This document shows positions 34,090-43,919 of a stretch of 61,420 nucleotides of DNA, in pieces. Source of the stretch: an uncultured Prevotellaceae bacterium (lineage in GTDB: Bacteria > Bacteroidota > Bacteroidia > Bacteroidales > Bacteroidaceae); NCBI GenBank assembly GCA_947303855.1, contig CAMYZO010000006.1, positions 1-61,420 on the forward strand. Direction: 5' to 3'. Positions within the stretch are counted from its first letter, which is position 1; every line of letters begins with the position of its first letter. A program made the translations under genes and the position numbers. The notes below the pieces were generated by a model that was not told the origin of the DNA, ran no database searches, and worked only from the letters and a program-made list of their open reading frames with translations.

Positions 34090-34269
34090 ATGACTGTTAT
34101 GAAGAAAACATATTTTGCCCCTACTACCGAGGTTGTCAATTGTGAAGTAGCCGAGCTGCTCACCGGTAGCGAGGTGGGTAGCGAAGACTATGGCATTGGA
34201 TACGGTGGCATCGACAGCGAAGGCGAACACGAACCGTCAAGCCACTTCATGGAGGATCTTTGGCCATAA
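34090..34269 (+). CDS. Small Prevotella-type peptide gene
   Basis: 59 residues from ATG 34090 (a second Met is at 34099: MKKTYFAPTTEVVN). The sequence is acidic and Gly/Ser-rich after residue 24 (LLTGSEVGSEDYGIGYGG) and ends with a Trp-Pro. I recall similar 50-80-residue proteins with the start MKK-Y-APT-EVV-VE and a following LLAGS in Prevotella and Bacteroides, with no known role. It follows the lyase gene by 13 bp. The LLTGS motif could be a cleavage site of a leader, making a peptide precursor possible, but no maturation genes are adjacent. Treated as a real gene because of the conserved-looking start. Confidence 0.6.
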   Translation: MTVMKKTYFAPTTEVVNCEVAELLTGSEVGSEDYGIGYGGIDSEGEHEPSSHFMEDLWP

Positions 34270-34316
34270 AAGGTAAAAAAAACGGGAACACTGTGAAATA
34301 TGTCAATAAAAAACCG

Positions 34317-34324
34317 TAACTTTG
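34317..34324 (+). promoter_or_regulatory. -7 box of the TrpB2 gene
   Basis: TAACTTTG, 32 bases upstream of the preferred ATG at 34357. It falls after the small peptide gene. Confidence 0.6.
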
Positions 34325-34356
34325 CAGGCGGTAATTATTCACCAACAACAAAAGCA

Positions 34357-35721
34357 ATGACAAAGCAAAAGAAATTCATCCTTCAAGAGAGCGAGATTCC
34401 TACACAGTGGTATAACATCCAGGCCGACATGCCCAACAAACCCATGCCGCCCATCCACCCTGCCACGAAGCAGCCGCTGGGTGTCGATGACCTGGCCCAC
34501 ATCTTCCCCCGCGAGTGCTGCGTCCAGGAGCTGGACACCGAGCACCGCTGGATAGACATCCCTGAGGAGGTCCTTGAGAAGTACAAGTTCTACCGCTCCA
34601 CCCCGCTGGTACGTGCCTACGGTCTGGAAGAGGCCATCGGTACTCCTGCGCACATATATTTCAAGAACGAGTCCACCAACCCGCTGGGTTCGCATAAGAT
34701 CAACTCAGCCATACCTCAGTGCTACTATGCCAAGATGGAGGGCACGACGAACGTCACCACCGAGACGGGTGCCGGCCAGTGGGGTGCCGCTCTTTCTTAC
34801 GCTGCAAAGATTTACGGTCTTGACTGTGCTGTCTATCAGGTCAAAATCACCATGCAGCAGAAGCCCTACCGCTCAAGCATCATGCGTACCTTCGGTGCCG
34901 TGGTAGAAGGTTCGCCCTCGATGTCAACCCGTGCCGGCAAGGACATCCTGACGCGCGACCCCTTGCATACCGGCTCTTTAGGCACAGCCATCTCCGAGGC
35001 CGTCGAACTGGCCACCACGACACCGAACTGCAAATACACGCTCGGCTCGGTACTTAACCACGTGGGCCTTCACCAGACCATCATCGGTCTGGAGGCTGAG
35101 AAGCAGATGGAGATGGCAGGCGAGTATCCCGACATGGTGATAGCCTGCTTCGGCGGCGGCTCTAACTTCGGCGGCATCGCCTTCCCCTTCATGCGCCACA
35201 ACCTGCTCGACGGCAAGACGACGGAGTTCATCGCTGCCGAGCCCGACAGCTGTCCGAAGCTGACACGCGGACAGTTCCGCTATGACTTCGGCGACGAGGC
35301 CGGCTACACGCCCCTGCTGCCGATGTTCACGCTGGGCCACAACTTCAAGCCGTCGAACATCCACGCCGGCGGTCTGCGCTACCACGGTGCCGGCATGATT
35401 ATCTCGCAACTCATCAAGGACGGTCTGATGCACGGCGTAGACATTCCTCAGCTGGAGACCTTCGAGGCAGGTATGCTGTTCGCCCGCACCGAGGGCATCA
35501 TCCCCGCTCCGGAGAGCTGCCACGCCATTGCCGCCACCATCCGCGAGGCAAAGAAGTGCAAGGAGACGGGTGAGAAGAAGGTCATCCTCTTCAACCTCTC
35601 TGGTCATGGACTTATTGATATGCCCAGCTACGACGCATTCATCAAGGGCGACCTTCAGAACTACACGGTCACCGACGAGATGATTGCCGAGAACCTGAAG
35701 GCTCTTGACAAGATGGGATAA
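34357..35721 (+). CDS. TrpB-like PLP-dependent enzyme (TrpB2)
   Basis: A 454-residue PLP enzyme of the TrpB2 group, which converts indole (or indole-glycerol phosphate products) and serine to tryptophan. [11 protein letters not shown] (about 110-120) carries the PLP-binding Lys; [12 protein letters not shown] (about 138-149), [13 protein letters not shown] (about 267-279) and the terminal SGHGLIDMP (about 418-426) are typical. No trpA or other trp genes are near, as usual for TrpB2. The ATG at 34357 is preferred over 34300 because of the promoter box. Confidence 0.92.
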   Translation: MTKQKKFILQESEIPTQWYNIQADMPNKPMPPIHPATKQPLGVDDLAHIFPRECCVQELDTEHRWIDIPEEVLEKYKFYRSTPLVRAYGLEEAIGTPAHIYFKNESTNPLGSHKINSAIPQCYYAKMEGTTNVTTETGAGQWGAALSYAAKIYGLDCAVYQVKITMQQKPYRSSIMRTFGAVVEGSPSMSTRAGKDILTRDPLHTGSLGTAISEAVELATTTPNCKYTLGSVLNHVGLHQTIIGLEAEKQMEMAGEYPDMVIACFGGGSNFGGIAFPFMRHNLLDGKTTEFIAAEPDSCPKLTRGQFRYDFGDEAGYTPLLPMFTLGHNFKPSNIHAGGLRYHGAGMIISQLIKDGLMHGVDIPQLETFEAGMLFARTEGIIPAPESCHAIAATIREAKKCKETGEKKVILFNLSGHGLIDMPSYDAFIKGDLQNYTVTDEMIAENLKALDKMG

Positions 35722-35731
35722 ACGAAGAAAG

Positions 35732-36955
35732 ATGGAGATAACAGAAAGATTTCTTAATTACACGAAGTTTGACACGCAGTCATCCGAAGAGGGTGACTGC
35801 GTGCCTAGTACTAAGAAGCAGCTGGTGTTCGCCGAATACCTGAAAAAGGAACTGGAGGCGGAGGGGCTGGATGACGTGGAGATGGACGAGAAAGGCTATA
35901 TCTACGCCACACTGAAGGCCAACATGCGCGACAACGTTCCCACCATCGGCTTCATAGCCCACTACGACACCAGCCCCGACTGCTCCGGAGCCGGCATCAA
36001 GCCGCAGATTGTCAGCCGCTACGACGGCTCTGACATCGAGCTGTCACCCGACATCGTGTCAAGTCCCCAGAAATTCCCCGAACTGCTGCAGCACGTGGGC
36101 GAAGACCTCATCGTCACCGACGGCACCACACTCCTTGGTGCCGACGACAAGGCTGGCATCGCCGAAATTGTTCAGGCCATGGTCTACCTGCAGCAGCACA
36201 AGGAGATCAAGCACGGCAAGATACGCATCGCCTTCAATCCCGACGAGGAGATAGGCATGGGTGCCCGGCACTTCGACGTCGACCGCTTCGGCTGCGACTG
36301 GGCCTACACCATGGACGGCGGCGACGCGGGCGAGCTGGAGTTCGAGAACTTCAACGCCGCCTCAGCCAAGATTGTCATCAAGGGCATCAGCGTCCATCCC
36401 GGCTATGCCAAGGACAAGATGGTGAACGCCAACCGTCTGGCCGCCGAGTTTATCCGCCAGCTGCCAGACGACGAGACGCCCGAAACAACAGAAGGCTACC
36501 AGGGTTTCTATCACCTGACGTCCATACAGTCTCATGTGGAGGAGGCCCGCCTGTCGTATATCATCCGCGACCACGACCGCGACCGCTTTGAAGACCGCAA
36601 ACGGTTCATTAAGAGAGTGGCCAGAGAGATGAACGGGCGCTACGGCGAGGGAACGGTCAGCGCTGAGGTGAAAGACCAATACTATAACATGAAGGAGAAG
36701 ATTGACCCGCAGATGCACGTCATCGACCTCGTGCTGCACGCCATGCAGGAGGTGGGTGTCAGTCCGAAGGTGAAGCCCATCCGCGGCGGCACCGACGGCG
36801 CACAACTGTCGTTCCGCGGCCTGCCCTGCCCTAACATCTTCGCCGGCGGCGTCAACTTCCACGGTCCATACGAGTTCGTACCCATACAGTCGATGGAGAA
36901 AGCTATGCTGGTTATCGTTAAAATCTGTGAGTTAGTAGGAGAATATAATGGCTGA
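35732..36955 (+). CDS. pepT: Peptidase T (tripeptide aminopeptidase)
   Basis: A 407-residue dinuclear-zinc aminopeptidase that cleaves tripeptides in the cytoplasm. Metal ligands are visible in AHYDTSPD (about 77-84), LGADDKAG (about 138-145), DEEIGMG (about 174-180) and GGVNFHG (about 374-380); CSGAG and [12 protein letters not shown] fit the family. It starts 10 bases past the TrpB2 stop and the last 8 bases overlap the antiporter gene, so the three genes are likely one transcript. Confidence 0.94.
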   Translation: MEITERFLNYTKFDTQSSEEGDCVPSTKKQLVFAEYLKKELEAEGLDDVEMDEKGYIYATLKANMRDNVPTIGFIAHYDTSPDCSGAGIKPQIVSRYDGSDIELSPDIVSSPQKFPELLQHVGEDLIVTDGTTLLGADDKAGIAEIVQAMVYLQQHKEIKHGKIRIAFNPDEEIGMGARHFDVDRFGCDWAYTMDGGDAGELEFENFNAASAKIVIKGISVHPGYAKDKMVNANRLAAEFIRQLPDDETPETTEGYQGFYHLTSIQSHVEEARLSYIIRDHDRDRFEDRKRFIKRVAREMNGRYGEGTVSAEVKDQYYNMKEKIDPQMHVIDLVLHAMQEVGVSPKVKPIRGGTDGAQLSFRGLPCPNIFAGGVNFHGPYEFVPIQSMEKAMLVIVKICELVGEYNG

Positions 36956-39203
36956 ATTACCTGCAATGATCCAGGACCTGGCACTGATGCTCGTTGTCGC
37001 CGGCATCGTGACCATTATCTTCAAGAAGCTGAAGCAGCCGCTTGTGCTGGGCTACATCATGGCCGGCTTTCTTGTATCGCCCCACATGCCCTACACGGCC
37101 TCCGTCGCCGACCAGGAGAACATCCACCTCTGGGCCGACATCGGCGTCATGTTCCTGCTGTTCTCCCTGGGCTTGGACTTCTCGTTCAAGAAGATTCTGA
37201 AGATGGGAGCGTCGCCCATCATCTCGACCATCACCATCATCTTCTGCATGTCGATGCTGGGCATGCTCGTCGGCCACGGCTTCGGCTGGAGCCAGATGGA
37301 CTGTATCTTCCTCGGCGGCATGCTGGCCATGTCGTCCACCACCATCATCTACAAGGCCTTCGACGACCTGGGCCTGCGTCAGCAGCAGTTTGCCGGTCTG
37401 GTCATGTCGGTGCTCATCCTTGAAGACATCCTGGCCATCGTCATGATGGTCATGCTGTCGGCCATTGCCAGCGGCAACAGTCCCGACGGCGGTCAGATGC
37501 TGGGCAGCATCATGAAGATAGGCTTCTTTCTGGTGCTCTGGCTGGTGGTAGGCATCTTTGCCATTCCCCTGTTCCTGCGGTCGGTGCGCAAGCTCATCAA
37601 CAGCGAGGTGCTGCTCATCGTCTCCTTAGGTCTGTGCTGTGCCATGGCCGTCTTCTCCACCAAGGTGGGGTTCTCGTCGGCCTTCGGCGCTTTCATCATG
37701 GGCAGCATCCTTGCCGAGACCATCGAGGCCGAGCGCATTGAGAAACTGGTGGAGCCGGTGAAGAACCTCTTCGGTGCCATCTTCTTCGTCTCCGTAGGCA
37801 TGCTCGTCGACACGCAGATTCTCGTCGAGTACGCCTTGCCCATCATCGCCCTGGTGCTCACCATCCTCATCGGCCAGGCCGTTCTGGGCTCGCTGGCCTT
37901 CATGCTGGGCGGCGAGAGTCTGAAGTCGGCCATGCGCTGCGGCTTCTCCATGGCCCAGATCGGTGAGTTCTCGTTTATCATCGCCTCGCTGGGCCTGTCG
38001 CTCGGCGTCATCAGCAATTTCCTCTATCCGGTCGTGGTGGCCGTATCCGTTATAACCACTTTTCTCACACCTTACATGATACGGCTCGCCACACCGGCTT
38101 ATAATGCCCTGGAGCACCGTCTGCCGACACGCCTTATCCGCATGCTCAACCACCTGTCGACGAGTCATCCCGACACCAAGGAGCAGAGCAAGTGGAAACG
38201 GCTGCTGACGCAGATGGCCGTCAACACCGTTGTCTACAGCATCCTCTCATCGGCCGTCATCGCCCTGATGTTCGCCTTCGTGCTGCCATTCACACGCCGG
38301 CTGCTGCCTGGCTGGGAGCTCCACTGGTACGCCAACGCCATCACCGGCTTGCTGACGGTCGTCTGCATTGCCCCGTTCCTGCGTGCCATGGTGATGAAGA
38401 AGAACCGCTCCGTAGAGTGGAAGGCCCTGTGGAACGAGTCCAACCGCAACCGTCTGCCCCTGCTGTTCACCATTCTTGTGCGTGCCATGATAGCGGTGAG
38501 CTACATTTTCTATATCTGTAACTACCTGAGCCGTTTCAGCAGTGCAGTGATGATTACGCTGGGCGTGATAGCCGTGGTGCTCATCATCCTCTCGCGCACC
38601 GTCAAACACCGCAGCATCGCGCTTGAGCGGCTGTTCATCAACAACCTCCGCTCCCGCGACATCGAGGCACAGGTACACGGCAAGAAACGGCCGCTCTATG
38701 AGGGCAAGCTCCTTGACCGAGACATCCACATTGCCGACTTCGACGTGCCCAGCGACTCACAGTGGATGGGACAGACGCTGAAGCAGCTCTCCTTAGGCAG
38801 CAAGTACGGTGTCCATGTCAGCAGCATCATGCGTGGCGGCCACCGTCTGAACATCCCCGACGGCGACTACATCATCTTCCCTGGCGACCGTCTGCAGGTC
38901 ATCGGCAGCGACGACCAGCTGAGCAAACTCGGCCATGCCATAGAGACAGAACTGTTGGGTGAAGACCTTGACGTGGAGAGCCGCGAGATGAAACTGCGCC
39001 AACTCATCATCGGTGCCGACAGTCCCTTCGTCGGCAAGACACTGGCCGAGAGCGGCATCCGCAGCCTCTACAGCTGCATGGTCGTGGGTCTGGAAGAAGG
39101 TAAGGAGAATCTGTCGGCCGTGTCGCCGAAGCGCCGCTTCGAAGAGGGCGACATCATCTGGGTGGTAGGCGAGCAGGAATCACTCGATGCGCTTCTCCCC
39201 TGA
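36948..39203 (+). CDS. CPA2-type cation/proton antiporter with TrkA-C domains
   Basis: A 751-residue inner-membrane protein. The N-terminal half is a Na+/H+-exchanger-like domain of about 12 segments ([37 protein letters not shown]). A second hydrophobic region (about 400-560) and two RCK/TrkA-C-like domains follow ([15 protein letters not shown] about 622-670; [15 protein letters not shown] about 690-745). The RCK-N (nucleotide-binding) part usually seen in KefB/KefC is not evident. It likely exchanges K+ or Na+ for protons in ion and pH homeostasis. It begins inside the pepT stop region. The ATG at 36948 is the only convincing start. Confidence 0.88.
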   Translation: MAELPAMIQDLALMLVVAGIVTIIFKKLKQPLVLGYIMAGFLVSPHMPYTASVADQENIHLWADIGVMFLLFSLGLDFSFKKILKMGASPIISTITIIFCMSMLGMLVGHGFGWSQMDCIFLGGMLAMSSTTIIYKAFDDLGLRQQQFAGLVMSVLILEDILAIVMMVMLSAIASGNSPDGGQMLGSIMKIGFFLVLWLVVGIFAIPLFLRSVRKLINSEVLLIVSLGLCCAMAVFSTKVGFSSAFGAFIMGSILAETIEAERIEKLVEPVKNLFGAIFFVSVGMLVDTQILVEYALPIIALVLTILIGQAVLGSLAFMLGGESLKSAMRCGFSMAQIGEFSFIIASLGLSLGVISNFLYPVVVAVSVITTFLTPYMIRLATPAYNALEHRLPTRLIRMLNHLSTSHPDTKEQSKWKRLLTQMAVNTVVYSILSSAVIALMFAFVLPFTRRLLPGWELHWYANAITGLLTVVCIAPFLRAMVMKKNRSVEWKALWNESNRNRLPLLFTILVRAMIAVSYIFYICNYLSRFSSAVMITLGVIAVVLIILSRTVKHRSIALERLFINNLRSRDIEAQVHGKKRPLYEGKLLDRDIHIADFDVPSDSQWMGQTLKQLSLGSKYGVHVSSIMRGGHRLNIPDGDYIIFPGDRLQVIGSDDQLSKLGHAIETELLGEDLDVESREMKLRQLIIGADSPFVGKTLAESGIRSLYSCMVVGLEEGKENLSAVSPKRRFEEGDIIWVVGEQESLDALLP

Positions 39204-39241
39204 GGAGCCCATCTCACCGCAGAAAAACAAAACACGTAAGT

Positions 39242-42200
39242 TTAATACCACTGCACCTGGTTGGTGTTGCCTGAGCGCTTGTCATATTTCAACGCGTCGG
39301 TCAGCGTCGAGGCGTTGCAGCGGAAAGAGAAGTTATAACTGGTATAAGGTGCCAGCACCACCGAGCACGACATGTTAAAGCAGTGCAGGTCGCGGCTCAG
39401 GCTGGCAGTCGTCATGGATATCTTCTTGTTCTCAAAGTCGTAGCCGCTGCTGAAGGTGATGTTCCAGCCGTCAGAGATACGCACGTTGCCGCTGAAGTTC
39501 AGCGTCTGCGTGAACTTATAGGGATAACGCATGGTGCTGTAGTTGAATTTCTTCACATCGGTATCCTCGCTCATGGTGATGCCATAGCCGAACTGTACAG
39601 ACCAAGGCACGCTGAACGTCATGTAGCCATCCTCGTCGGTCTCAGCCTTGCCGGCATTTTCTTTCTTGGCCCCGTGTTTAGCCTTCTCCATCTCCTTGTC
39701 GACGTTGGCCTCCAGCCTATAGTCATCTTCGTCCTCCTCGTCGTCACGCTTCTTGTCGTCCTTCTTCTTGTCAACCTTTTCACCACGCAGCCACTTGAAG
39801 AAGTTCGCCACCTTCGTATTGTCCAGAGTGTAGTTCAGCGTCTGCGACATGCCCTGGAAACGGCCAATCTTTCCCTGTCCCCAGTAGGTGGTGTGGTCGC
39901 TCTCACGGGGTGTGGCCCCCACGGAGTCGGCCTCGTAGACATAACTCTTGAAGACGGCATTGATGGCAAAGGTGTAACTCTTGGTCAGCTTCAGGCGCAG
40001 GTTGGTGTTCAACGAGCTCCAAGGCTGGCGGGTTGCCGCCATGTTATACGACATATCAGCGCCAAGTTCGTCAATCAGACTGACTTTCCTGACAGAGTCG
40101 TTCTTGTCACGATACTTCATCTCCACGTTGTTCTTGATGGAGAATCTGATGCTACCCGTCTTGCCATGCCCAGGCACAGAAACAGAGCCTACTCTGTAAG
40201 GCGAATACTCCACCTCCGACACATTGCCGTTCTTGTCAGTCTTCTCGTAGGTGGAATAATAGCCATAGCGCGAAGATCCGAAGTCAGGTGCGTAGCTGAA
40301 TGTCACCGACGGTGTCAGCACGTGGCGTATGGCCTGAATCTTGTCGCCGAAGAGTTTGCGCGAGGGTACAAACATGCCATACAGCTTGGTCGATGCCGTC
40401 AGGTTCAGGCTCCAATTGTAGATGGTGTAGAAACCCGTAATGGTGTCGGTCAGCTCTTTTTGCGTCGCGACGTCCCACTCCTTATGCGTTTTCAGGAAAG
40501 AGTTCTGGGCACTGAGGTTGAACGAGGGATTCAGGTTCACCACGTCGAACATCATGAAATTGGCATTCACGGGAATGGTGTGCTTGATACTGTTCTGCCA
40601 GTCGCGGCGGAAGTCAGAGTGCATCAGTTTGTCTTCCTTTGTATTGATGGAGTTTGAGAAGTCGCCTGTATAGGCTACATTTATCTTCTCATACCACCGT
40701 TCCTTGCCTACCATCTTCTTTCGCTTGAAAGGAAAGAACTTAGAGACCGAGACATTCAGTCGGGGCAGTGTCATGGCAATTGAAGAGTCGCGCATGTTCT
40801 GGTTCAGCTCAAACGAAGAAGAAATATTCATGCCAAGGCTTGAGAATCCCGTGTTGTAGTTGACCGACGACGTACGAGTTGACTGGGTCAGCGTTTGCGG
40901 GTTATACATCGATGACAGGTTGTTCGGCTCAAAACTGCTGGTGGCAAAGTTCACCGATGCCGAGAGACTTGAGTAAGGATTGGCCTTACTGTCCTGCCGG
41001 TGATTCCATATCACCTTGAAACTGGTTGTCTTCGAATAGTCAGGCATGTTCTTTTCGCCTGAGACTGAGTTCTGGTAAGTGACCAGGAACGAACCGGTGT
41101 ACTTATAGCGCCGGTTGTAATTAGACGTAGCCGTGAAGCCCCACGACCCCTTGGTAAAGATTTCACCAATGAGTTTCAGATCCATCTTATCGCTGATAGC
41201 AAAGTAGTAGCCGCCGTCACGCAGATAGAAGCCGCGGTCGGTCTCGTCGCCGTATGTAGGCATGATAAATCCGCTGCTGTAGCTCTTGGTGAAGGGGAAG
41301 AATCCATACGGGATGGCCAGAGGCAGCGGCACGTCGCACACCACGAGGTAGGCCGGTCCGAAGATGACATCCTTGCCGGGGCGCACCTTGGCACGTGAGA
41401 GAGCCAGGTAGAAGTCAGGATGCGGCTCGTCACACGTTGTGTACCGTCCGTGCTGCAGGAACATCTCGCCATTAGCCCCGCGCTTCGACAGTTCACTGGT
41501 AAGGAAGCCGTCTTCCTGCTTGGTGTACACCTGCGTAATAAGGCCTTTCTTGGTCTTGAAGTTGAAAGCCATAGTGTCGCTCTCATACTCGTCGCTTCCC
41601 ATTTTGAATACGGGTGTACCTGTGAGGCGCTTGGTGGTCGTATCTCTGATACCGGTGGCGTGAACCAGACTGCTGTCGAGCACCATGAATATTTTTTCGC
41701 TCTTCAGGTCCATGTTCTGGTATTCCACGTGAGAGTCACCATACAGGTGAGCACGCCCCGAACCTGCCTCGTAGGTCAGTGAGTCGCGGGCAGAGTACTT
41801 GACAGGCGAGTCAATGCCGTTCTTCTTCTGGCGGTTCAGGCTGTCGAGCCTCAGCGAATCGTCTATTACCTTATTATATTTATAGATGGCCAGCTCCAGG
41901 GAGTCCATCTGCGTGGTGTCACGCTTCAGTTTAATAGCGGCTCCACCTTTCTGATTTTCCAATAGCGAATCCAAGGCTGGCGACAACTTATTGGCAGCCT
42001 CCCTTAGCAGCGTGTCGGCCTTGGCTACCTGCCTGGGCGTCACCACTTGGGGTAGCGAGTCGAGCGTCTGTTGCTGTATGTCGAAGGTCTGTTTCAGGGT
42101 ATCGAGCGTCTGCTTCAGTGTGTCGAGCGTCTGAGTTATAGAGTTAACAGGCGGAACAGCCTGCGCTGCCGCACTGATAGCGTCAGGCAAAACCTTGGCA

Positions 42201-42352
42201 ACAGAGTCTAACGGAGCATCCTCTATTTTAGACAAAACACCTAACGCCTCTGCTGCTCTCTTACTGTTATCCCGTCGGAGCGACAAAGGCGTACATGCCC
42301 ACATCAACATGAAGGCCACGAACATCAGAGTGATGACCGTTTTCTGTTTCAC
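39242..42352 (-). CDS. lptD: LPS-assembly outer-membrane protein, LptD-like
   Basis: A 1,036-residue predicted outer-membrane protein that inserts lipopolysaccharide into the outer leaflet. An N-terminal OstA-like region (about 180-330; VKYSARDSLTYEAGSGRAHLYGDSHVEY) precedes a long beta-barrel with typical LptD strand sequences (DVPLPLAIPYGFFPFTKSYSSGF about 345-370). The first 130 residues are helical and contain repeats of DTLKQTLD. The N-terminal extension and acidic/Lys tract (about 860-910) suggest the Bacteroidota form. The start is a GTG at 42352, five bases after a TACCTTTG box, so the message is probably leaderless; an ATG at 42325 would give a poorer signal sequence. Confidence 0.85.
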   Translation of the reverse strand: MKQKTVITLMFVAFMLMWACTPLSLRRDNSKRAAEALGVLSKIEDAPLDSVAKVLPDAISAAAQAVPPVNSITQTLDTLKQTLDTLKQTFDIQQQTLDSLPQVVTPRQVAKADTLLREAANKLSPALDSLLENQKGGAAIKLKRDTTQMDSLELAIYKYNKVIDDSLRLDSLNRQKKNGIDSPVKYSARDSLTYEAGSGRAHLYGDSHVEYQNMDLKSEKIFMVLDSSLVHATGIRDTTTKRLTGTPVFKMGSDEYESDTMAFNFKTKKGLITQVYTKQEDGFLTSELSKRGANGEMFLQHGRYTTCDEPHPDFYLALSRAKVRPGKDVIFGPAYLVVCDVPLPLAIPYGFFPFTKSYSSGFIMPTYGDETDRGFYLRDGGYYFAISDKMDLKLIGEIFTKGSWGFTATSNYNRRYKYTGSFLVTYQNSVSGEKNMPDYSKTTSFKVIWNHRQDSKANPYSSLSASVNFATSSFEPNNLSSMYNPQTLTQSTRTSSVNYNTGFSSLGMNISSSFELNQNMRDSSIAMTLPRLNVSVSKFFPFKRKKMVGKERWYEKINVAYTGDFSNSINTKEDKLMHSDFRRDWQNSIKHTIPVNANFMMFDVVNLNPSFNLSAQNSFLKTHKEWDVATQKELTDTITGFYTIYNWSLNLTASTKLYGMFVPSRKLFGDKIQAIRHVLTPSVTFSYAPDFGSSRYGYYSTYEKTDKNGNVSEVEYSPYRVGSVSVPGHGKTGSIRFSIKNNVEMKYRDKNDSVRKVSLIDELGADMSYNMAATRQPWSSLNTNLRLKLTKSYTFAINAVFKSYVYEADSVGATPRESDHTTYWGQGKIGRFQGMSQTLNYTLDNTKVANFFKWLRGEKVDKKKDDKKRDDEEDEDDYRLEANVDKEMEKAKHGAKKENAGKAETDEDGYMTFSVPWSVQFGYGITMSEDTDVKKFNYSTMRYPYKFTQTLNFSGNVRISDGWNITFSSGYDFENKKISMTTASLSRDLHCFNMSCSVVLAPYTSYNFSFRCNASTLTDALKYDKRSGNTNQVQWY

Positions 42353-42357
42353 GGGTG

Positions 42358-42365
42358 CAAAGGTA
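42358..42365 (-). promoter_or_regulatory. -7 box of lptD, probably leaderless
   Basis: TACCTTTG on the minus strand, then CACCC and the GTG start. The same arrangement occurs for the histidine phosphatase gene. Confidence 0.55.
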
Positions 42366-42373
42366 CGACTTTT

Positions 42374-42417
42374 TAGGGAGTTAAAGGAGTTAAAGGAGTT
42401 AAAGGGAGTTAAAGGGC
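42374..42417 (-). repeat. Four GGAGTTAAA tandem repeats upstream of lptD
   Basis: Four near-identical 9-11-bp units (GGGAGTTAAA, GGAGTTAAA, GGAGTTAAA, GGGAGTTAAA). They lie directly upstream of the lptD -7 box where the TTTG element would be expected, which is absent. They may replace it as an activator site or be a slippage tract. Confidence 0.65.
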
Positions 42418-42434
42418 CATAGTTTTAACGTCTC

Positions 42435-42971
42435 TTATTCAAACATTTTTGCCCAACCTAAGAACTTCTCCACCCCTTCATGGCCGAATTTCTCAAGACT
42501 CTGCGCCGTCTCGAGCACCGTCAGCACGCGGTCGGGGCGTGATTTCGAGTAGAATTTGTCGGCATAGCACACCACCTGCTCCTCCAGTTGCTCCGGCACC
42601 ATGTCGAAGGCCGGCACGGGCAGTCTCTGCCTGACAAACTCCTCCCGACGGAGACCGGTGCCGGTATGACGTTCTGCCACACGGGCATGCCGCTCCCACC
42701 CTTCCCGGCGCAGCACTTCGCCGCCGATCTGCCCGTGCAGCAGGTAGGGCTGCCGGCCATGACAATAGATGGAGGGGGCATGGCACCAGCGCACGCCGAT
42801 GTCGTGAAGCATGGCTGCCTCTTCCAGGAACTGACGGTCGAGGTGCAGTTCCGGGTGACGGTCACAAATCAGGAGGCAGCGGTCGGCTACCTGGCGGGAG
42901 TGTCTGATGAGCAGGCGGCGCAGGTCGTCGTCCTCAGGATAATACTTGTCAATCAGTGCTTGGTAGTTCAT
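42435..42971 (-). CDS. HD-domain protein
   Basis: A 178-residue cytoplasmic protein with an HD metal-dependent phosphohydrolase domain: the metal-binding HD pair in EAAMLHDIGVRW (about 51-62), an upstream His in RHSRQVADRC (about 23-32) and later His in CYADKFYSKS. The substrate is unknown; HD proteins hydrolyse nucleotides, phosphates or sugars. The gene follows CapA by three bases and ends 83 bases before the lptD start, whose promoter lies between. Confidence 0.82.
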   Translation of the reverse strand: MNYQALIDKYYPEDDDLRRLLIRHSRQVADRCLLICDRHPELHLDRQFLEEAAMLHDIGVRWCHAPSIYCHGRQPYLLHGQIGGEVLRREGWERHARVAERHTGTGLRREEFVRQRLPVPAFDMVPEQLEEQVVCYADKFYSKSRPDRVLTVLETAQSLEKFGHEGVEKFLGWAKMFE

Positions 42972-42974
42972 TGT

Positions 42975-43919
42975 TCAGGGATTACTGGTTAGAAATGGGG
43001 TACAGTGCCGGATGGCGATAGGAAGAGTTTCAACGTCAAGGGTCTGACGGCCCACGCGCAGACGCACCATACAGGCACGGCTGTTGAGGGGTTTCGACTG
43101 GTCGAAGATGAAGTTGCCGATGCTGTAGTAAATCTTGTGGCCGCGATAGTCCTCAATGGTCTGCAGCGTGTGGGTGTGGTGACACACCAGCACGTCGGCA
43201 CCGGCATCAACCAGCCGATGCGCCTCAAGACGCTGACGGGGCACGGGCTGCAGGGTGTGCTCGCCGCCCCAGTGCAGCGACACGATGATGACGGCCTGCG
43301 GGTCGCTCTGCCTGAGCCGCCTGACACGCTTCAGCAGACTGTCCATGGGTTCCTGGCTGACGCAGGGCTTGTCTGGCAGATAGGCGTAATTCTCCAAACC
43401 CAGGCGGAGCGAGGCAATGAGCCATACGTTGCGGGGGCTCGGGGCATGTGACGACGCGGGAGGATTCAGCAGTACTGGCTCTGCGGCCTCCTGCATCGTC
43501 CGCCCGGCACCAATGGCCACCATCCCCGCCTTTTCCACGTTGCGGCGGGTGTCCATCAGTCCCTCGCGTCCCTGGTCTATTGCATGGTTGTTGGCCATAT
43601 TCAGGTGCGTAAACCCATGCTTCTTCAGAGTTGCCAGCCACGCTGGCTCCGAACGGAAGATGAAGCGCTTGAAGACGGGCGCCTTCACCGTCGTCGCCGG
43701 ACACTCCAGGTTGCCCACGACAACGTGCGCCGAGCGCAGCACGCTGTCAACACCCCTGGAGAACAGGTGGTCGGCACCGTGGTGCTCTATCACCTCGCGG
43801 ACGCCACGATCCAGCAGGATGTCGCCCGTCAGGATAATCGTCTGCGCGTCCAGTTTGTTGCCGTAGTACGGCAACAGACATGACAGGCTAACAGCCAGAG
43901 CTATAGAAGTACTCCTCAT
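42975..43919 (-). CDS. CapA-family exported metallophosphatase-like protein
   Basis: A 314-residue exported protein (signal peptide MRSTSIALAVSLSCLLPYYG). It shows the CapA/PgsA hallmarks ILTGDILLDRGV (about 28-39), NLECPATT (about 70-77), NMANNHAIDQG (about 106-116) and SLHWGGEHTLQP with VCHHTHTLQTIE (about 218-265). CapA proteins participate in poly-gamma-glutamate capsule synthesis, but many relatives are general phosphatases and there are no pgsB/C genes here, so this function is not assumed. It overlaps the DUF3160 gene by 32 bp and precedes an HD-domain protein. Confidence 0.82.
   Translation of the reverse strand: MRSTSIALAVSLSCLLPYYGNKLDAQTIILTGDILLDRGVREVIEHHGADHLFSRGVDSVLRSAHVVVGNLECPATTVKAPVFKRFIFRSEPAWLATLKKHGFTHLNMANNHAIDQGREGLMDTRRNVEKAGMVAIGAGRTMQEAAEPVLLNPPASSHAPSPRNVWLIASLRLGLENYAYLPDKPCVSQEPMDSLLKRVRRLRQSDPQAVIIVSLHWGGEHTLQPVPRQRLEAHRLVDAGADVLVCHHTHTLQTIEDYRGHKIYYSIGNFIFDQSKPLNSRACMVRLRVGRQTLDVETLPIAIRHCTPFLTSNP

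Noticed and set aside
34357..35721. Part of a tryptophan operon
   Set aside because: The downstream genes are peptidase T and an antiporter; no trp genes. The protein is the TrpB2 type, which is often solitary.
39383..40657. A 424-residue open frame opposite lptD
   Set aside because: Shadow of the lptD barrel with no recognisable domain.
42975..43919. Poly-gamma-glutamate capsule operon
   Set aside because: Only the CapA-like gene is present; no ligase or export genes, and CapA-like proteins have broader roles.
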